In this document: positions 23,365-33,259 of the stretch, one piece after another
How the letters are laid out: each line of letters starts with the position of its first letter
Numbering within the stretch: the first letter of the stretch is position 1
DNA from: Rhizobium skierniewicense
Lineage (GTDB): Bacteria > Pseudomonadota > Alphaproteobacteria > Rhizobiales > Rhizobiaceae
Assembly (NCBI RefSeq): GCF_014196515.1
Contig: NZ_JACIDV010000004.1
Coordinates: forward strand, 62,001-126,000
Length of the DNA: 64,000 nt
Direction: 5' to 3'
Program-made: the position numbers and the translations under genes
The notes under the pieces: model-generated
Seen by the model: only the letters and a program-made list of their open reading frames with translations
What the model was told of the DNA's origin: nothing
The model's database searches: none

Positions 23365-23859
23365 GTGAACGAAAACCTTGGGCGGCGCGAAGGGTTCCGG
23401 CAGTTTCTTCGAAATATCGCCAAACGCCTGTTGCACACGTACTTCTTTTTAAGTCGGGGAATGACGCTTGGCGTTCGTGGTGCCTGTTTTGATGCGCAGG
23501 GCCGACTGTTTCTGGTGCGGCACACGTACATTCCAGGCTGGCATCTACCCGGCGGCGGCGTCGAGCGCGGCGAGACCTCGCTCCAGGCATTGCACAAGGA
23601 AATCCGCGAGGAGGGCAACCTCGTCGCGACATCCACGCCGCAACTTGTCCACGTCTATTTCAACAATCGCACAAGCAACCGCGACCATGTGCTGTTTTAT
23701 CGCCTTGAGGTGGCCCAGACCGCCGCAAAGGTGCCAGACCGCGAAATCAGCGAAAGCGGATTTTTTCCGCTGGATGCGTTACCAGCGGGTACGACGCCCG
23801 CCACCCGCAGGCGCCTCGCGGAACTGACGGGAAACGGTGCACCGGATCATTGGTGGTAG
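23365..23859 (+). CDS. Nudix hydrolase with divergent Nudix box
   Basis: A 164-residue Nudix-fold protein. Start GTG 23365 has a GGAGAG site about nine bases upstream. The box reads GGVERGETSLQALHKEIREEG: the leading Gly, first Glu and EIREE are present, but Arg of the REUXEEXGU core is Lys and the following Gly position is Asn. Since the catalytic Glu pair is kept, activity is possible. FLVRHTYIPGWHLPGGGV is typical of the family. The substrate is unknown. Its stop is one base from the convergent hydroquinone reductase stop. Confidence 0.86.
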   Translation: MNENLGRREGFRQFLRNIAKRLLHTYFFLSRGMTLGVRGACFDAQGRLFLVRHTYIPGWHLPGGGVERGETSLQALHKEIREEGNLVATSTPQLVHVYFNNRTSNRDHVLFYRLEVAQTAAKVPDREISESGFFPLDALPAGTTPATRRRLAELTGNGAPDHWW

Positions 23860-23860
23860 C

Positions 23861-24853
23861 TTACCCCAGCCGTTGTCGGTCATGCGCTCTGTCCAGATCA
23901 AGCTCCGGGCCTATGGGCACAATACCGGTGGGGTTGATGGTTTTGTGGCTGCGGTAATAATGGTCTTTGATGTGTCGGATATCAACCGTCTCGGGCACGC
24001 CGGGTGTCTGGTAGAGATCGCGTAGATAGCCTGTCAGGTTGGGGTAGTCATGGATGCGGCGGATGTTGCATTTGAAATGACCGACATAGACCGGATCGAA
24101 CCGCACCAGTGTTGTGAACAGCCGCCAGTCAGCCTCCGTCTGTTGCGCGCTCAGCAGGAAGCGTTTGTTGTTCAGTTGATCTTCTAAAACGTCCAGCGTT
24201 TCAAAGATCTTGGTTGCGCTTTCCTCGTAAGCTTCTTGGGTGGTCGCAAAGCCTGCCTTGTAGACGCCGTTGTTGACGGTGTCATAGATGCGTTCATTCA
24301 ACATATCGATCTCGGCGCGAAGTGGTTCGGGATAGTATTCGGCCTGGGATCCTGTCAGAGCGTCGAAGGCGCTGTTGAACATGCGGATGATATCAGCCGA
24401 TTCATTCGAGACGATCGTGTCTTTTTGCTTGTCCCAGAGCACCGGCACCGTGACACGGCCGGAATAATGTGGGTCCGCTTTCGTGTAGACCTGCCACATC
24501 GCGGAAAAGCCGAAAAGATGGTCTTCCGTCGCGCCGGGGGTGCGTGCGTCATCCGCCTTGAATTCCCAGCCGTTTTCCAGCATCAGCGGATCGACTACAG
24601 AGATGGAAATAAGGTCCTCGAGCTTTTTCAATTTGCGGAAGATCAGCGTGCGGTGCGCCCAGGGGCAGGCGAGGGATACATACAGATGATAGCGGTCTTT
24701 CTCAGCCTTGAAACCGCCCTTGCCGGAAGGGCCAGGCTCACCATCTGAGGTTACCCAGTTGCGGAATTGCGAGGCGCTGCGTTTGAAGTGGCCCTTGGTT
24801 TCCTTCGTGTCATACCAGACGTCTTTCCAGACACCTTCCACCAACATACCCAT
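23861..24853 (-). CDS. yqjG: Glutathionyl-hydroquinone reductase (Xi-class GST)
   Basis: A 330-residue Xi-class glutathione transferase (YqjG/ECM4 type). It reduces glutathionyl-hydroquinones using a cysteine. LACPWAHRTLIFRKLKKLED holds the catalytic Cys in CPWA. NESADIIRMFNSAFD is the glutathione site and RLFTTLVRFDPVYVGHFKCNIRRI the Xi-class C-terminal signature. Tandem in-frame ATGs exist; 24853 has an AAAGGAG site eight bases upstream. It is likely involved in quinone or aromatic detoxification; it sits alone. Confidence 0.92.
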   Translation of the reverse strand: MGMLVEGVWKDVWYDTKETKGHFKRSASQFRNWVTSDGEPGPSGKGGFKAEKDRYHLYVSLACPWAHRTLIFRKLKKLEDLISISVVDPLMLENGWEFKADDARTPGATEDHLFGFSAMWQVYTKADPHYSGRVTVPVLWDKQKDTIVSNESADIIRMFNSAFDALTGSQAEYYPEPLRAEIDMLNERIYDTVNNGVYKAGFATTQEAYEESATKIFETLDVLEDQLNNKRFLLSAQQTEADWRLFTTLVRFDPVYVGHFKCNIRRIHDYPNLTGYLRDLYQTPGVPETVDIRHIKDHYYRSHKTINPTGIVPIGPELDLDRAHDRQRLG

Positions 24854-25148
24854 CCGCATCACTCCTTTAACTGTTAAATCGCACTGTAGGACATGGACCC
24901 TCCCAGGCGAACCCCAAAAGGCAGTGAACAGTGCGTTTCGTATTGTGCAATCAAGGCGTCAATGACATGTATGAAGGATTTGTTCTGGACGGACGGAAAT
25001 ATTCCTGATATCCGCCTTGATCACAAATCTGAGGGAATTCTGATTTATGACCGCAACACGGATGCTCCGACGACGCTGACGCTCCAAACGCCTTAACCGG
25101 CGCAGCCGTCACATCGTCATGTCCGTATTTCAACGTTCCGGTCCCTTC

Positions 25149-25706
25149 ATGTCCAAGCACGAACTGGTCTACCTCACCGAAGACGCGTCTCATGACGCCA
25201 TCATCGAACTTATCAACGCTGAAGCTTTTGGCCCTGGCCGGCATACACGCGCTGCGGCGCGGATCCGTGAGCAAGGACCACACGACCGTTCCATTTCCTA
25301 TATCTGCGCCGATGACGGAGAGACGATTGCGTCTGTTCGCATGACACCAGTTCTGGCGGGCGGCGTCAAAGGGCACATGCTCGGGCCTCTCGCCGTGCGG
25401 CCTTCTCACAAGAACCTCGGCATCGGGCGCGAGCTTGTCAGGATCGCGATTGCCGCCGCCAAGCGCAAGGGCTCGGAAGGCGTCATCCTCATAGGCGATC
25501 CGCCATACTACATGCCGCTCGGTTTCGAGAAGGTGGCTTATGGCGCGCTGGATTTCCCCGGTCCGGTGGATCTGAACCGGGTCCTTGTCGTGCCGTTGGC
25601 TGCCGATGCGCATCAGCGGCTAAAAGGCAAGATCGCGTGGCGGAATTGCCAAGAAACGACCGTCATGGATCCGGTTTTTCCCGCGCTTCTTCTTGCAACG
25701 GGCTGA
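25149..25706 (+). CDS. GNAT-family N-acetyltransferase
   Basis: A 185-residue GNAT protein. GPLAVRPSHKNLGIGRELV is motif A with the acetyl-CoA pyrophosphate loop (N-L-G-I-G), and GDPPYYMPLGFEKV is the C-terminal block of the YhbS-like subfamily. The acceptor is unknown. An in-frame ATG at 25119 is possible; neither start has a strong ribosome site. The 295 bases upstream (24854-25148) contain no gene I can support. Confidence 0.82.
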   Translation: MSKHELVYLTEDASHDAIIELINAEAFGPGRHTRAAARIREQGPHDRSISYICADDGETIASVRMTPVLAGGVKGHMLGPLAVRPSHKNLGIGRELVRIAIAAAKRKGSEGVILIGDPPYYMPLGFEKVAYGALDFPGPVDLNRVLVVPLAADAHQRLKGKIAWRNCQETTVMDPVFPALLLATG

Positions 25707-25807
25707 TGGCTTTGTCCTAACGTCGAGTGAATGCATAAGAAGCAGCCGTCACTTGCGGCAGCTTTTATTCTGCGTCGTGAGCCTTGGACAGGCAAGTTTG
25801 AGCGTGA

Positions 25808-26230
25808 TCAGAAAAATGATTTCTTCAAATAACTCAGCGAAACAGTGTCACTGAAATCCTCGATCTGGCCAAAGATTTCATAACCGCATTTTTGATACAC
25901 GGCCAGCGCATCCGGGCTCATCGTATCGATATAGGCGCCTTTGCAGCCGCGTTTGCGGGCTTCGTCCTCGGCCATCGCGAGCAGTCTGGTACCAAGACCT
26001 TGGCTGCGGATGTCTTCCGGTATGAACAGCAGACTGGTGTAGAGCCAGCCTCGGGCGGTGTGGCCACAAAGGCCGCCGGTGACTTTGCCGTCTTCGTCCC
26101 TCAATGAGATGGTGAGTTCCTGCCAGTCGCTGGGGCCGAAACGATCAAGGTTGTAGGCTTTCAGTGCCGCAAATATCGCTGCTTCGCTATCCTTTTCCGT
26201 AGCGGTGCTGATGGTGATAATGGGTTCCAT
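25808..26230 (-). CDS. GNAT-family N-acetyltransferase at end of moxR operon
   Basis: A 140-residue GNAT protein with LLFIPEDIRSQGLGTRLL (motif A, RSQGLG) and SPDALAVYQKCGYEIFG (motif B). The ATG overlaps the stop of the preceding membrane protein (TAATG), so it is translationally coupled to the moxR-DUF58-DUF4159 operon. Whether it acetylates a component of that system or is simply carried along is not known. The 101 bases to the convergent GNAT gene contain nothing recognisable. Confidence 0.85.
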   Translation of the reverse strand: MEPIITISTATEKDSEAAIFAALKAYNLDRFGPSDWQELTISLRDEDGKVTGGLCGHTARGWLYTSLLFIPEDIRSQGLGTRLLAMAEDEARKRGCKGAYIDTMSPDALAVYQKCGYEIFGQIEDFSDTVSLSYLKKSFF

Positions 26231-28311
26231 TATCGGCCTTCACGCCACCAGAGCGCCGAAAACGCCATGAGCAGTGCGGCCAGACCTGCGAACCCGGCAA
26301 AGAGCGGCAGCGTGTTGACACCCTTCAGGACTGTCTCATCCGTCAGACGAATCAGCATCCGGTCATTATCCGCCACCCGCACATCGCCGCGTACAGGTAG
26401 GATGTCGGGCAGAACGACGCGGCCGTCGTCATTGACGACACGATGAATGCTCCCCTTGGTCGCGTCGACGACAGGCTTCAATGGTTCCGTGGTGGAGATC
26501 ATGGCCTTGAATTCGGGTGCATCGACCGCACCGACATGCACCAGGGTGGTGAAATCGCCATTGGTGATTTCGTAGAGGCCGGTCTCGTCCATGCGGCGTT
26601 CGATTTTGTAAAGACCCGGCTCCGTTTGCGTGAACGCCATCGTTTCGGTTCTACCAGTCGGAAACTTGACGATCGCATCACCGGGGTTGTCGCCAATGGT
26701 CTGTCGCGTGATGTCCAGTGTACGACCATTGGCCCGGGCTGTCAGTGCCTCCTCTTCAAGCTCGGGCTCCTTCATCAGCCAATGGGCGATGCGTCGGTAG
26801 AGGCCCGCATGCGGACCACCCCCTTCAAAGCCACGCGCCCAGAGCCAGCCCTGATCGGAGAGCAGCATTGCGACACGACCTTCGCCCTGACGGTTCAGAA
26901 CAAGAAGCGGGTCCTGTCCGTCGCCCAGCATCACGGTCTGGCCCTGCGGTTGCTCAACACCGACAGTTCGGAACCAACGGCCCCAACGCGGTGGCTCTTC
27001 GCCTGAGCCTTCAAGGCCGCGCGTGACCGGGTGCTTCTTGCCCGCTTCCGACAGTCGCGGATAAAAGGCTGCCTGATGCATCTCGCCCGTCGGCTGTGCA
27101 GGCAGAACGGATGCGAGCGGCGTCATGGCAATCGAGTCCTGCCCCGCATGCTCGGGACCTGCGGCAATCAGCAGCGCGCCACCTTTTTCAACATATTGGG
27201 CGATGTAATCGTAATACAGGATCGGCAGCACGCCGCGATGCTGGTAACGATCAAAGATAATGAGATCGAAGTCCTCGATCTTGTCCACGAACAACTCACG
27301 CGTCGGGAAAGCGATCAGTGACAGCTCGTTGATCGGTGTACCATCCTGCTTTTCGGGCGGGCGTAGAATGGTAAAATGCACAAGATCCACGGACGTGTCG
27401 GATTTCAGCAGATTGCGCCATGCACGCTCCCCGGCGTGGGGTTCGCCGGACACGAGGAGGACACGCAGGTTTTGACGAATGCCTTCGATGACGTGGACAG
27501 CGCGATTGTTGCTGGCGGTGACTTCACCTGAGAGTTCTGCCACGGAAAATTCCATGACGTTGTTGCCGCCGCGTGGAACCTTGAAGCTGAAGGGAAGCGG
27601 CTGGCCGGGCGTGGCGTCGAGCTTTGCGATCTCCTCGCCGTTTATCTTCACGGTGACTTCCGCCTGACCGCCCTGAGAGCGGCCATCATCGAAGACGCGT
27701 AGTGTCAATTCCTGTTGCTCGTTGACAATGCCGAAGCGCGGTGCGCGGACCACTTCGATGCGCCGGTCGAACTCATCCGCACGACCGGTGATCAGGCCGT
27801 GTATGGGGGCCTTGAAGCCCAGTGTCTGCTCGATATTGGTCGTGACGTTCGGAATGTCGTGGATCTGACCATCGCTGAGAAAGATGGCCCCGCCGACACG
27901 TGATGGCGAAACGTCCGACACGGCTGCTGCCAGCGATGAGAACAGATTGGTGGCCGGGGCATCGCTGTTTGCGTCGTTCTCGACGTCCACGATCCGTGGT
28001 TCGATGCGTGGGAAGCGGGCGAGGCGCTCCTTCAATGTCGCCAATGCCTGATCGGTCTGCGCCGGGCGTTGCTGTACATCCTGGCTCTGCGAGCGGTCGA
28101 TGATCACAGGAACAATGGTGGAAAGCGGATCGCGTTCCTCATTCGTCAGAAGCGGATTGCAGATCGCCAGCAAGAGGGCAGCCAGTGCCAAACCGCGCAA
28201 CCATGCGCCGCGCACACCGCGCCAAAGACCGATGATGGCAAGCACGAAAGCGGCGGCAGCGAGAATGCCAATCGCGATCCACGGCAGGAAGGGAGCGAAG
28301 GTCAGTGTCAT
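26230..28311 (-). CDS. Membrane protein with class I GATase-like domain (moxR operon)
   Basis: A 693-residue protein starting one base after the DUF4159 stop. Two N-terminal helices (about 5-28, 34-54) and one C-terminal helix (near 665-685) flank a large periplasmic part. VIIDRSQSQD and GAIFLSDGQIHD look like the Asp/Ser metal-site strands of a VWA-like domain (about 65-180). QYVEKGGALLIAAGPEHAG (near 395) and WGRWFRTVGVEQPQGQTVML suggest a glutamine-amidotransferase-like Rossmann domain without the catalytic triad. The general architecture is known next to MoxR/DUF58 genes in Alphaproteobacteria; the function is unknown, perhaps assembly or quality control in the envelope. Confidence 0.75.
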   Translation of the reverse strand: MTLTFAPFLPWIAIGILAAAAFVLAIIGLWRGVRGAWLRGLALAALLLAICNPLLTNEERDPLSTIVPVIIDRSQSQDVQQRPAQTDQALATLKERLARFPRIEPRIVDVENDANSDAPATNLFSSLAAAVSDVSPSRVGGAIFLSDGQIHDIPNVTTNIEQTLGFKAPIHGLITGRADEFDRRIEVVRAPRFGIVNEQQELTLRVFDDGRSQGGQAEVTVKINGEEIAKLDATPGQPLPFSFKVPRGGNNVMEFSVAELSGEVTASNNRAVHVIEGIRQNLRVLLVSGEPHAGERAWRNLLKSDTSVDLVHFTILRPPEKQDGTPINELSLIAFPTRELFVDKIEDFDLIIFDRYQHRGVLPILYYDYIAQYVEKGGALLIAAGPEHAGQDSIAMTPLASVLPAQPTGEMHQAAFYPRLSEAGKKHPVTRGLEGSGEEPPRWGRWFRTVGVEQPQGQTVMLGDGQDPLLVLNRQGEGRVAMLLSDQGWLWARGFEGGGPHAGLYRRIAHWLMKEPELEEEALTARANGRTLDITRQTIGDNPGDAIVKFPTGRTETMAFTQTEPGLYKIERRMDETGLYEITNGDFTTLVHVGAVDAPEFKAMISTTEPLKPVVDATKGSIHRVVNDDGRVVLPDILPVRGDVRVADNDRMLIRLTDETVLKGVNTLPLFAGFAGLAALLMAFSALWWREGR

Positions 28312-28312
28312 G

Positions 28313-31126
28313 CTATTGCCCCAACCGCTGGAGGATGTCGGGCACATGCACCTGATCGGCTTTGTAGTTTCCAGTCAGCATATACATCATGATGTTGACG
28401 CCGGTGCGGAAGGCATGCTCGCGCTGCACCTCATCGGGTGGCACGGTTGGCAGCACCGGTGCTCCATTGGCATCGATTGCCCATGCGCCTGCTAAATCAT
28501 TTCCGGTGATGATGATGGGCGATACGCCATCGCCGGACGATGAAATGCCGGAGGTCGTCTTTGCGGCATCCTGTCGAGATTCCACCCAAAGCGGACTGCC
28601 CGCATAGCGGCCGGGAAAATTGTTCAGCAGATAAAAGGAGCGCGTGAGGACATGATCCTTCGGCACGGGTTCGAGTGGTGGAATATCGACATTGGCGAGG
28701 ATTTCCTGAAGACGTTGACCACTGGCGCTGGTGCCGCCCATGTTGTCGGCAGACGAGAACTGGTCGCGTGTATCGAACAGCACTGTCCCGCCTGCGCGCA
28801 TGTAAGCGTCAATACGGGAGATGGCAGCAGTCGACGGCATCGGCGCAGTTGCCGAGATCGGCCAGTAGATGATCGGGTAGAAGGATAGCTCGTCCTTGGA
28901 GATATCCAGCCCCACCGGCTGGCCTGGCTCCAGCGTGGTGCGCCATGTCAGGAATTCGGTCAGCCCCTGCAACCCCTGCTCAGAGACGCGGTCGACATCG
29001 TCCTCACCGGTGCGGACATAGGCAAGATGTGTCGTATCCAGACGCTCGAAAATAGCTTCGTCACCTGGCTTGGGATCGTCAGCACGGGCTGTATGGGGTG
29101 AGACGACCGTCAGGCCTGCCGCAAAGGCGAGTAGTATCCCCGCAGCGAATGAACGGCCCTGTGGCAGGCGCGAAAACACGCCATTCATGAAGAGAATGAT
29201 GAGCGTATCGGCAAAGAGCATCAAAAGGGCCGCAATGAACAGGGCAGGACGGAGCGATCTCGCGGCCTCGCCAACGAGACCTTCCCTTGTGATAGCCGTC
29301 CCCGCCAGCGCAGTGTCGATCGGGCGGAGCGTCGCATTCGGAGGCAACAGGTTAAGCGCGACGAAACCGGATTCCGTGCCGTAAAGACCGGGTGGATTGT
29401 CGAAGCTGGCGCGCGGTGGTTGGCCGGGTTTTGTCTCCAGCGGGCGGGCGGCGCCGATGTCTGGCGACAGCGAACCTGTCGCCGTCAGCAGGCGGTAGGG
29501 CGACAAAGCTGCGGCCGGTGCACTGGCAGATGCTGACGAGCCACCGACTTGCGAAAGCTGAACGATCCGGCGCAACATTTCTACGAAGTGACCGGAGATC
29601 GGCAAATCCGACCAACTGGCTTCTGCGCTGACGTGGAACAGGACAATGCGACCTGCGTCGACATTGCGGGTGGTGACCAGTGGTGTGCCATCGGCAAGGC
29701 TTGCCCATGTGCGTTCAGCAAGATCGGGTGTCGGCTCGGCCAAAACCTGTCGCTTGATTTGGATGCCATCTGCTCTGGGCATGCCGGCAAAGGGGCCGAA
29801 ACTCGGGAAATCAGCGAGCGGTTGAGGCTCTGCCCATGACAGGGCACCGCCGAGCGCGCGTTCGCCCTGACGCAATGTCACGGGTACCAGCGGGTCATCG
29901 GCAGGGGCGGCGGCAAGGCGCGGTCCTGCAAAACGGATGAGTGTGCCGCCGCGCGACAGCCACCGCTGGATGGGCGCGTAGGTTTCCTGCGGAAGGCGAC
30001 CAATATCGGCCATGACGATGACAGACGGATTGGATTGAAGAAGCTCAGGAATCGCAACGGCGAGGTCGGCCTGTCGCTGCGGCACCAGATCAACATAGGG
30101 CTGAAGCGCACGGCTGATATAAAACAACGGCTGGAGCAGTGGCTGAAAATCGTTGCCAGTTTCGCCGGCCAGCAGCGCCACACGGCGACGTCGGAACCCG
30201 TCATCCAATAGATGTACCGAGCCTGCGGTCGCCAGCCGGTCAACGGAGAGGCGGGCAAAGTCGTTTCGCAGTTCAAAGGGCGCGCTCAAAACAGCGGTGG
30301 TTTCCGCCGCACCGGGGGCGAAGGTTGCACTGTTGCTGGCGAGGATGCGGCCTTGACTATCCTGTGCGTTGATCGTGAGGCTGGCAGGACTTCTTGTATC
30401 GAGACGGGAGAGAGAAACGGTCATGGTTTCGGCGCCATTGTCCGCGCCTGTGATGGCAGTTATGGCCTGGCCATCGCCCTCGACCACACGAAATTCTGAG
30501 GCTTGCATGGCGGCAAGGCTGCTCAGCGCCGTCTGGTCGCCGGGGGTTGCAACGCCATCGGTGATATAGGCCAAAGTCCCTGCGGCTGCGCCATTCATGG
30601 CTTCGCTGACGGCCTGGGCGGCGCGAACGCGGTCCGGCACCAGGGGTTGCGGTTTGGCGGCAGCCAGTTTTTCCAGTGCGATAGCCGTTGTGCCCGGTTC
30701 TGCATCATGGTCCCGGTCTGCTGTGAAGGTTATGGAGACGGGGCGTTCGGCTCGCTCTGCATCCCCGATCAGGGCCTGCGCGGTCCGCACGCGGCGGTCC
30801 CAATCCGGTGCCGCCGCCCAGCCATTGTCCACGATCAACACCAGCGGGCCGTCGCCTGCCAGTGTGTTGTTCCGTGGATTGACGACAGGGTCGGCCAGCG
30901 CGAGAATAACCGCAGCGGCAAGCAGCATGCGCAAAAGCGTTAGCCACCAAGGACTTTTGGAGGGCGTTTCCTCGCGCTTCAACACCGTTGCGAGAATGCG
31001 CAGCGGCGGAAAGACTTCCGCCTGCGGGCGTGGCGGTGTCAACCGCAACAGCCACCAGATGGCAGGGAGCGCCAGAAGGCCGACGAGAATAAAGGGACTG
31101 GTAAAAACGAAGGGCAGGGCGCTCAT
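28313..31126 (-). CDS. DUF4159 membrane protein with BatA-like N-terminus
   Basis: A 937-residue protein. The N-terminus (FTSPFILVGLLALPAIWWLLRLTPPRP, then LLRMLLAAAVILALADPV) is the BatA/aerotolerance-type two-helix region. A VWA-like segment with LVLIVDNGWAAAPDW follows. A hydrophobic segment near 640-660 precedes the C-terminal DUF4159 domain (about 700-925: HLAYVRTGEDDVDRVSEQG, YPIIYWPIS, GGTVLFDTRDQ). It overlaps the DUF58 gene by four bases (ATGA) and is followed after one base by the next gene. It is probably an inner-membrane scaffold for the MoxR chaperone system; this is inferred from context. Confidence 0.85.
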   Translation of the reverse strand: MSALPFVFTSPFILVGLLALPAIWWLLRLTPPRPQAEVFPPLRILATVLKREETPSKSPWWLTLLRMLLAAAVILALADPVVNPRNNTLAGDGPLVLIVDNGWAAAPDWDRRVRTAQALIGDAERAERPVSITFTADRDHDAEPGTTAIALEKLAAAKPQPLVPDRVRAAQAVSEAMNGAAAGTLAYITDGVATPGDQTALSSLAAMQASEFRVVEGDGQAITAITGADNGAETMTVSLSRLDTRSPASLTINAQDSQGRILASNSATFAPGAAETTAVLSAPFELRNDFARLSVDRLATAGSVHLLDDGFRRRRVALLAGETGNDFQPLLQPLFYISRALQPYVDLVPQRQADLAVAIPELLQSNPSVIVMADIGRLPQETYAPIQRWLSRGGTLIRFAGPRLAAAPADDPLVPVTLRQGERALGGALSWAEPQPLADFPSFGPFAGMPRADGIQIKRQVLAEPTPDLAERTWASLADGTPLVTTRNVDAGRIVLFHVSAEASWSDLPISGHFVEMLRRIVQLSQVGGSSASASAPAAALSPYRLLTATGSLSPDIGAARPLETKPGQPPRASFDNPPGLYGTESGFVALNLLPPNATLRPIDTALAGTAITREGLVGEAARSLRPALFIAALLMLFADTLIILFMNGVFSRLPQGRSFAAGILLAFAAGLTVVSPHTARADDPKPGDEAIFERLDTTHLAYVRTGEDDVDRVSEQGLQGLTEFLTWRTTLEPGQPVGLDISKDELSFYPIIYWPISATAPMPSTAAISRIDAYMRAGGTVLFDTRDQFSSADNMGGTSASGQRLQEILANVDIPPLEPVPKDHVLTRSFYLLNNFPGRYAGSPLWVESRQDAAKTTSGISSSGDGVSPIIITGNDLAGAWAIDANGAPVLPTVPPDEVQREHAFRTGVNIMMYMLTGNYKADQVHVPDILQRLGQ

Positions 31127-32043
31127 GTCCTTCCTCCGTTTTTGCCGGTAGACGGCGCGCCGGACAGATACATGTGCATGGCTACGAGTGCTTCGGATGC
31201 GAGATGGTCGGTGCGGTGGAACACGAAATTCCAGCCCAGACGACGAAGTGAGGACGACAACGCGTCACGTCGTGCGAGATAGGCGCGGGTGTAGTCGTCG
31301 CGAATGGTTTCGGCGCGGCCGGATGTCAGCTTCTCGCCGGTTTCGGGGTCGGAAAATTCGGTGCGACCACTGTATGGAAAGACCTCTTCGGCAGGGTCGG
31401 CAATTTCTACCACATGGCCTCGCATGCCGCGCCGGGCCAGTGGCGAGAGGCGCTCCATGATGGTTGTCGCATCGTCCAGAAAGTCACCGATCACCACAAG
31501 ATCGCTGGAGCCACGGATCATCGCAGTGTCGGGCACGCCGGTGGTCGCAGGCGCGTGCATGATGGCGGTTGCAAGGCGCTCGGCGGCATTGCGTGCCGAC
31601 ACTGGCTCCATAATGCCGGGGCAACCGATACGCTCGCCGGACCGGGCCAGGATTTCCGCCAGCGCCAGCATCAGCACAAGCGCACGGCTTTCCTTGGAAA
31701 CGGAACCAAGCGTCGATTTGAACATCATCGATGGCGAGAGATCAGCCCAGAGCCAGATGGTGTGCGCTGCTTCCCATTCCCGATCGCGGACATAGGTATG
31801 GTCGTCGCGGGCGGAGCGCCGCCAGTCGATACGAGACAGGCTTTCGCCATCCGCATAGGGACGGAACTGCCAGAAGTTTTCGCCGATGCCGCGTTTGCGA
31901 CGGCCATGCCATCCGGCGGTCACGGTATTGGCGATGCGCTTGGCCTCCACCATGCAATCGGGAACCAAGGCCGCGCGTTGTCGGGCACGGGCAAGCACGT
32001 CACTGCCGTGCGTCTGCTCTACGATCTGGCCGATGGATGCCAC
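31123..32043 (-). CDS. DUF58 domain protein (MoxR partner)
   Basis: A protein of about 306 residues with the DUF58 signature (GRRKRGIGENFWQFRPYADGESLSRIDWRRSARDDHTYVRDRE) and a following VWA-like fold (WLWADLSPSMMF, with D-x-S-x-S metal site). DUF58 proteins occur with MoxR AAA+ ATPases and are thought to be their substrate or adaptor. GTG at 32043 has AAGGAG five bases upstream; an in-frame GTG at 32049 lies on top of that site. It overlaps the DUF4159 gene. Confidence 0.9.
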   Translation of the reverse strand: MASIGQIVEQTHGSDVLARARQRAALVPDCMVEAKRIANTVTAGWHGRRKRGIGENFWQFRPYADGESLSRIDWRRSARDDHTYVRDREWEAAHTIWLWADLSPSMMFKSTLGSVSKESRALVLMLALAEILARSGERIGCPGIMEPVSARNAAERLATAIMHAPATTGVPDTAMIRGSSDLVVIGDFLDDATTIMERLSPLARRGMRGHVVEIADPAEEVFPYSGRTEFSDPETGEKLTSGRAETIRDDYTRAYLARRDALSSSLRRLGWNFVFHRTDHLASEALVAMHMYLSGAPSTGKNGGRT

Positions 32044-32068
32044 GTGCACTCCTTATGTGACCGGATGG

Positions 32069-33079
32069 TCAGTTTTTCGCCTGTTCCACGAGGCCGGCGA
32101 TCACATCGCGTACCGACATGCCTTCTGCCCGTGCCGCAAAAGTCAGCGCCATGCGGTGTTCCAGAACGGGCTCTGCCAGTGCATAGATATCGTCCAGTGA
32201 CGGTGCGAGGCGGCCTTCGTAAAGCGCGCGCGCACGTGCAGTCAGCATCAGCGACTGACCAGCGCGCGGGCCGGGGCCCCATGCCACATTCTTATCCGTC
32301 AAAGCGTTGCCGTGGCCGGGGCGTGCCGAGCGCACCAATGCAAGGATGGCGTCAACGACCTTGTCGCTGACCGGCATCTGGCGAATGAGCGTTTGGATCT
32401 CGACTAGTCGATCCGCCTCGATGACGCGGCGGGCTTCGCCTGATGCCGTGCCAGTTGTATCGAGCAGGATCTGACGTTCTGCGGCCAGATCAGGATAATC
32501 GACATCGACCTGAAGCAGGAAGCGGTCGAGTTGGGCTTCCGGCAGCGGATAGGTGCCCTCTTGCTCCAGCGGATTCTGGGTGGCGAGGACGTGAAACGGC
32601 TTGGGAAGATCGAAGCGCTGGCCCGCGACGGTAATGTGATATTCCTGCATGGCCTGCAGCAGCGCAGACTGTGTGCGAGGGCTGGCACGGTTGATTTCAT
32701 CAGCCATGAGCAGTTGGCCGAAAATCGGTCCCTTGATGAAGCGGAACGAGCGGCGACCGCTTTCGTCCTGGTCCATCACTTCGGAGCCGAGAATATCCGA
32801 TGGCATCAGATCCGGCGTAAATTGAATACGGTTTGCATCAAGGCCGAGGACCGTGCCGAGCGTGGTGACCAGCTTTGTCTTGGCCAACCCCGGCACGCCC
32901 ACAAGCAGTGTATGACCGCCGGAGAGAATGGCGAGAAGCGTGTTCTGTACCACTTTCTCCTGACCGAAGATAACCTTGGAAACTTCCGCCCTTATGGCCG
33001 CAATATCCGACAGCGCCTTTTCGGCCGCAGCGATAATCGCCTTTTCGTCGAGGGTTTCGCTGGTGTTCATCATGCCCAT
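32069..33079 (-). CDS. MoxR-family AAA+ ATPase
   Basis: A 336-residue AAA+ ATPase. Walker A region [11 protein letters not shown], Walker [25 protein letters not shown], sensor 1 [22 protein letters not shown] and the C-terminal lid are all in place. The first gene of a five-gene set (moxR, DUF58, DUF4159, GATase-like, GNAT) with gaps of 25 bases (to the DUF58 start at 32043) or less. MoxR proteins act as chaperones that insert metals or assemble complexes; the client here is unknown. GAGGAG precedes ATG 33079. The divergent gap to the DUF1285 gene (180 bases) must hold the operon promoter. Confidence 0.95.
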   Translation of the reverse strand: MGMMNTSETLDEKAIIAAAEKALSDIAAIRAEVSKVIFGQEKVVQNTLLAILSGGHTLLVGVPGLAKTKLVTTLGTVLGLDANRIQFTPDLMPSDILGSEVMDQDESGRRSFRFIKGPIFGQLLMADEINRASPRTQSALLQAMQEYHITVAGQRFDLPKPFHVLATQNPLEQEGTYPLPEAQLDRFLLQVDVDYPDLAAERQILLDTTGTASGEARRVIEADRLVEIQTLIRQMPVSDKVVDAILALVRSARPGHGNALTDKNVAWGPGPRAGQSLMLTARARALYEGRLAPSLDDIYALAEPVLEHRMALTFAARAEGMSVRDVIAGLVEQAKN

Positions 33080-33259
33080 ATCGCTCTCCTCAAACTTCAG
33101 CCGCGGCCATCGCTTTGTAACGGCAACTCAATCGCATACAGGACGGATTTCGCGCTGCCTATAGCTTATTGCCATACTGCCCGCTGACAAGCATCCTTCG
33201 AATGACTATCTCGTTACCTATAATGACGACGTCAATAGGTGACAAAGCAGGGCTCTAAT

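Noticed and set aside
24893..25096. 67-codon frame between the reductase and acetyltransferase genes
   Set aside because: Unusual composition, no ribosome site and no recognisable family; probably chance.
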